A DNA stretch of 64,000 nt. Origin: Endomicrobium sp. (GTDB lineage: Bacteria > Elusimicrobiota > Endomicrobiia > Endomicrobiales > Endomicrobiaceae). The notes beneath the pieces are model-generated. The model ran no database searches, had not been told where the DNA came from, and saw only the letters and a list, made by a program, of their open reading frames with translations. The translations under genes were made by a program, and so were the position numbers. Shown here piece by piece: positions 60,985 to 64,000 of this stretch. Positions within the stretch are counted from its first letter, which is position 1, and each line of letters begins with the position of its first letter. The stretch spans positions 186,001 through 250,000 of the forward strand of contig JAISJB010000001.1 of NCBI GenBank assembly GCA_031261715.1, in the 5' to 3' direction.

Positions 60985-62103
60985 TTATTTGAACATTCTT
61001 TTAAAAAAACTATTACTTTGATAATTCACATTCTGTGGAATTTCCCCCATGCTTTTTGCATAATCAAAAAGCGCACGTTTTTGACTATCGTTCATATATT
61101 TTGGTACTGTAACATTTATTTTAATATATAAATCTCCTCTAGTACGTCTACCTAATTTAGGGAAACCCTGTTCTTTTATTCTTAAAACAGTTCCAGATTG
61201 TGTAGCAGCAGGAATTTTTATTTTAACATATCCATCTATAACAGGAACTTCACACTCAGTTCCCATAGCGGCCTTTGTAAAAGAAATAAAAATTTCTGTA
61301 TGTAAATCACTGTTATTCCTCTTAAATCCAGGCATATTCTGCATATGTATTACTACATATAAGTCCCCAGCCTCAGCACCATATGCTCCTGCATTACCAG
61401 CACCAGTAACCTTTAATGATGTTCCTTCATCAACACCTGGAGGTATTCTAATCTTAATGTTTTTTCTAATTTTAATAATACCTAAACCTTTACATTTTGA
61501 ACATGGATTATTAATAACTGTGCCTTTTCCATTACAATATCTACAATCTTGATTAATTGAAAAAAATCCTTGAGCAAATTTTATTTGTCCTGTACCTCCA
61601 CATTTTGAACATTTGGTAATTTGTGTACTATCCTTCGTTCCATGTCCTTGACATATAGGACAAATATCTTTTTTAGGAATTTCAACAATTACATCTGTTC
61701 CTTTCATTGCATCTAAATAAGACACATTAATTTCATATTGTAAATCTTCTCCACGGTATGTACTGGTTTTATTGGTCTTAGTAGAACCACCGAAAATGTT
61801 TCCAAAAATATCCCCAAAAATATCTCCAACATTAGAAAAATCACCACTATATTGTGTATAAGTATAATTATTATTAGTAGTATCATTAGAAGCATGACCA
61901 TAAGTGTCGTATTCTTGCTTTTTTTGTGGATCAGATAATACTCCATAAGCTTCATTAATTTCTTTAAATTTTTCTTCTACTGCTTTATTATTTGGATTCT
62001 TATCAGGGTGATACTTAAGAGCAAGTTTCCTATACGCTGATTTAATTTCATCCATTGACGCGGCTCTAGATATTCCAAGTATATCATAGTAATCGCTTTT
62101 CAT
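60985..62103 (-). CDS. dnaJ: molecular chaperone DnaJ
   Basis: J domain with HPD; four CxxCxGxG zinc repeats ([32 protein letters not shown]). Confidence 0.97.
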   Translation of the reverse strand: MKSDYYDILGISRAASMDEIKSAYRKLALKYHPDKNPNNKAVEEKFKEINEAYGVLSDPQKKQEYDTYGHASNDTTNNNYTYTQYSGDFSNVGDIFGDIFGNIFGGSTKTNKTSTYRGEDLQYEINVSYLDAMKGTDVIVEIPKKDICPICQGHGTKDSTQITKCSKCGGTGQIKFAQGFFSINQDCRYCNGKGTVINNPCSKCKGLGIIKIRKNIKIRIPPGVDEGTSLKVTGAGNAGAYGAEAGDLYVVIHMQNMPGFKRNNSDLHTEIFISFTKAAMGTECEVPVIDGYVKIKIPAATQSGTVLRIKEQGFPKLGRRTRGDLYIKINVTVPKYMNDSQKRALFDYAKSMGEIPQNVNYQSNSFFKRMFK

Positions 62104-62179
62104 TTTATATTTTTGTTACCTCATAAATAAAATAATTTAACTATTATAATATAAAACCACTTAATAAACAATTATAATA

Positions 62180-64000
62180 TTATTTTTTTTCGTCAACTAC
62201 TTCAGCATCTACTACTTTCTCATTGTCGTCATTAACATTATTAGTTTGCTTATTAGAATTGGTATTTACATTATTATTTGTTGATTTATCATCATTTTTT
62301 TGTGTTGTAGCTTTATATATATTTTCTGCAAGTTTATGTGATGCAGTTGTTAATGCCTCTTTTGTTAATTTTATTGATGCAATATCATTATTTTTAATTG
62401 CTTCTTTTGCAGCAGTTAAAGCTTGTTCAACTTTTAATCGTTCTTCATTATTAATTTTATCTCCATGTTCTTTTAAACTCTTATCAACTGAATAAATAAG
62501 TTGATCTGCTTCATTTTTAATTTCTATTTCTTCTTTTCTTTTTATATCTTCAGAAGAATATTTTTCTGCTTCTTTTACATATTTATCTATATCTTCTTTA
62601 GACAATTTAGTTGATGATGATATTTTAATAGATTGTTCTTTTCCAGTCCCTTTATCTTTTGCTGCAACATGTAAAATTCCATTAGCATCTATGTCAAAAG
62701 TAACTTCTATTTGTGGAATTCCTCTTGGAGCAGGTGGAATTCCATCAAGCATGAATCTTCCAAGAGATAAATTATCTTTAGCCATAGGTCTTTCACCCTG
62801 TAAAACATTAATTTCAACACTTGGTTGATTATCAGCAGCAGTAGAAAAAATTTGAGATCGCTTTGCTGGAACTGTTGTATTACGATCTATTAAAGGAGTT
62901 CTAACTCCACCCATAGTTTCTAATCCAAGAGTAAGAGGAGTAACATCTAAAAGAAGAATATCTTTAACATCTCCAGTTAAAACAGCAGCTTGAACAGCTG
63001 CTCCAAAACATACACATTCCATTGGATCTACTCCATGTTCTACTTTTTTTCCAACACAATCTTCAACAAATTTTTGTACTATAGGCATTCTAGTTGGTCC
63101 ACCAACTAATACAATTTTTGTTATTGTACTAGTTGTTAACTTTGCATCTTTTATTGCTTGGTCTATTGACACTTTACATTTATTAACTATTGGTTTAACT
63201 AAATTTTCAAGTGTTGCTCTAGTAAACTTAATTGTAAGATGTTTAGGGCCTGAGGAATCAGCAGTAATAAACGGTAGATTAATATCTGTCTCTAAAACGC
63301 TAGACAACTCAATTTTAGCCTTTTCAGAAGCTTCTTTTAATCTTTGTACCGCCATTTTATCTTTCATTAAATCTATTCCATGCATTTTATGAAAGTCATC
63401 AGCAATGTAATTAATTAAGGCATTATCCATATCAGTTCCACCCAAATGTGTGTCTCCAGAAGTTGACAGTACTTCAAAAGTACCTTCTGTTCCCATTTCC
63501 ATTATAGTGACATCTAAAGTTCCTCCACCAAGATCAAAAACTAATATTTTTTGTTCTTTGCCCACTTTGTCGATGCCATATGCAAGTGATGCTGCTGTTG
63601 GTTCATTAACTAATCGTACAACTTCTAATCCTGCTATTGCTCCAGCATCCTTCGTGGCTTGTCTTTGATCATCGTTAAAGTAAGCCGGAACAGTAATAAC
63701 AGCCTTATTAATTGTTTCTCCTAAATAAGCCTCTGCATCTTTTTTTATTTTTTGCAAAATAAAAGCTGAAAGTTGTTGAGGTGTAAACTCTTTATTATTT
63801 ATAAGATATTTATAATTTGTTCCCATCTTTCTTTTAAATGCACTTATAGTGCCATTTGGGTTTGTAACAGCTTGTCTTCTAGCTGGCTCTCCTACTAAAA
63901 GTTGTCCATCTTTCGTAAAAGCAACATATGACGGAAATGCTTTTCCTCCAAGAGTGGTACCTTCAGCTGAAGGTATAAGTGTTGTTTTACCACCTTCCAT
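62180..64000 (-). CDS. dnaK: molecular chaperone DnaK (N-terminus truncated by window edge)
   Basis: [34 protein letters not shown]-terminal [11 protein letters not shown]; the first ATPase motif (IGIDLGT) would lie beyond position 64000. Confidence 0.96.
   Translation of the reverse strand: MEGGKTTLIPSAEGTTLGGKAFPSYVAFTKDGQLLVGEPARRQAVTNPNGTISAFKRKMGTNYKYLINNKEFTPQQLSAFILQKIKKDAEAYLGETINKAVITVPAYFNDDQRQATKDAGAIAGLEVVRLVNEPTAASLAYGIDKVGKEQKILVFDLGGGTLDVTIMEMGTEGTFEVLSTSGDTHLGGTDMDNALINYIADDFHKMHGIDLMKDKMAVQRLKEASEKAKIELSSVLETDINLPFITADSSGPKHLTIKFTRATLENLVKPIVNKCKVSIDQAIKDAKLTTSTITKIVLVGGPTRMPIVQKFVEDCVGKKVEHGVDPMECVCFGAAVQAAVLTGDVKDILLLDVTPLTLGLETMGGVRTPLIDRNTTVPAKRSQIFSTAADNQPSVEINVLQGERPMAKDNLSLGRFMLDGIPPAPRGIPQIEVTFDIDANGILHVAAKDKGTGKEQSIKISSSTKLSKEDIDKYVKEAEKYSSEDIKRKEEIEIKNEADQLIYSVDKSLKEHGDKINNEERLKVEQALTAAKEAIKNNDIASIKLTKEALTTASHKLAENIYKATTQKNDDKSTNNNVNTNSNKQTNNVNDDNEKVVDAEVVDEKK

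Noticed and set aside
61713-61955. 80 aa minus-strand ORF
   Set aside because: Out-of-frame reading within dnaJ
1-64000. Possible CRISPR array, mobile element, prophage, toxin-antitoxin or defence island
   Set aside because: No regularly spaced repeats, transposase/integrase motifs or defence-type proteins were seen; intergenic space is too small and nearly every ORF has a housekeeping assignment
1-64000. Alternative genetic code (UGA = Trp)
   Set aside because: Conserved proteins are full length under the standard bacterial code, nadB ends in TGA, and the tRNA-Trp anticodon is CCA

Overview
This 64 kb window comes from a very AT-rich, densely coding bacterial genome with the look of a reduced or host-associated lineage. 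About 57 protein genes were called by motif recognition, plus 9 tRNAs. Nearly all genes are on the minus strand; the exceptions are two tRNAs and an efp-accB-accC block. Content is almost entirely housekeeping: DNA repair (mutS, mutL, radA), replication (dnaG, dnaB, ssb), proteolysis (clpP, clpX, lon, ftsH), translation and transcription (nusA, infB, rbfA, rpoD, secE-nusG-rplK-rplA, ribosomal proteins), cell-envelope functions (lolCD, murJ, glmS, glmM, alr), and a contiguous purine and pyrimidine biosynthesis supercluster. I saw no rRNA, CRISPR array, transposase, phage, toxin-antitoxin or recognisable defence system, and no clear new multigene system. The best leads are structural deviations in familiar proteins: a folP-position protein that has lost the dihydropteroate synthase active-site motifs, a ClpX without its zinc-binding domain, a DnaK without the insertion typical of proteobacterial DnaK, a shortened IF2 and sigma factor, a SemiSWEET-like protein, and rearranged ribosomal/transcription operons. 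The diderm assignment (LolC/LolD) is inference. The taxon could not be determined from sequence alone.
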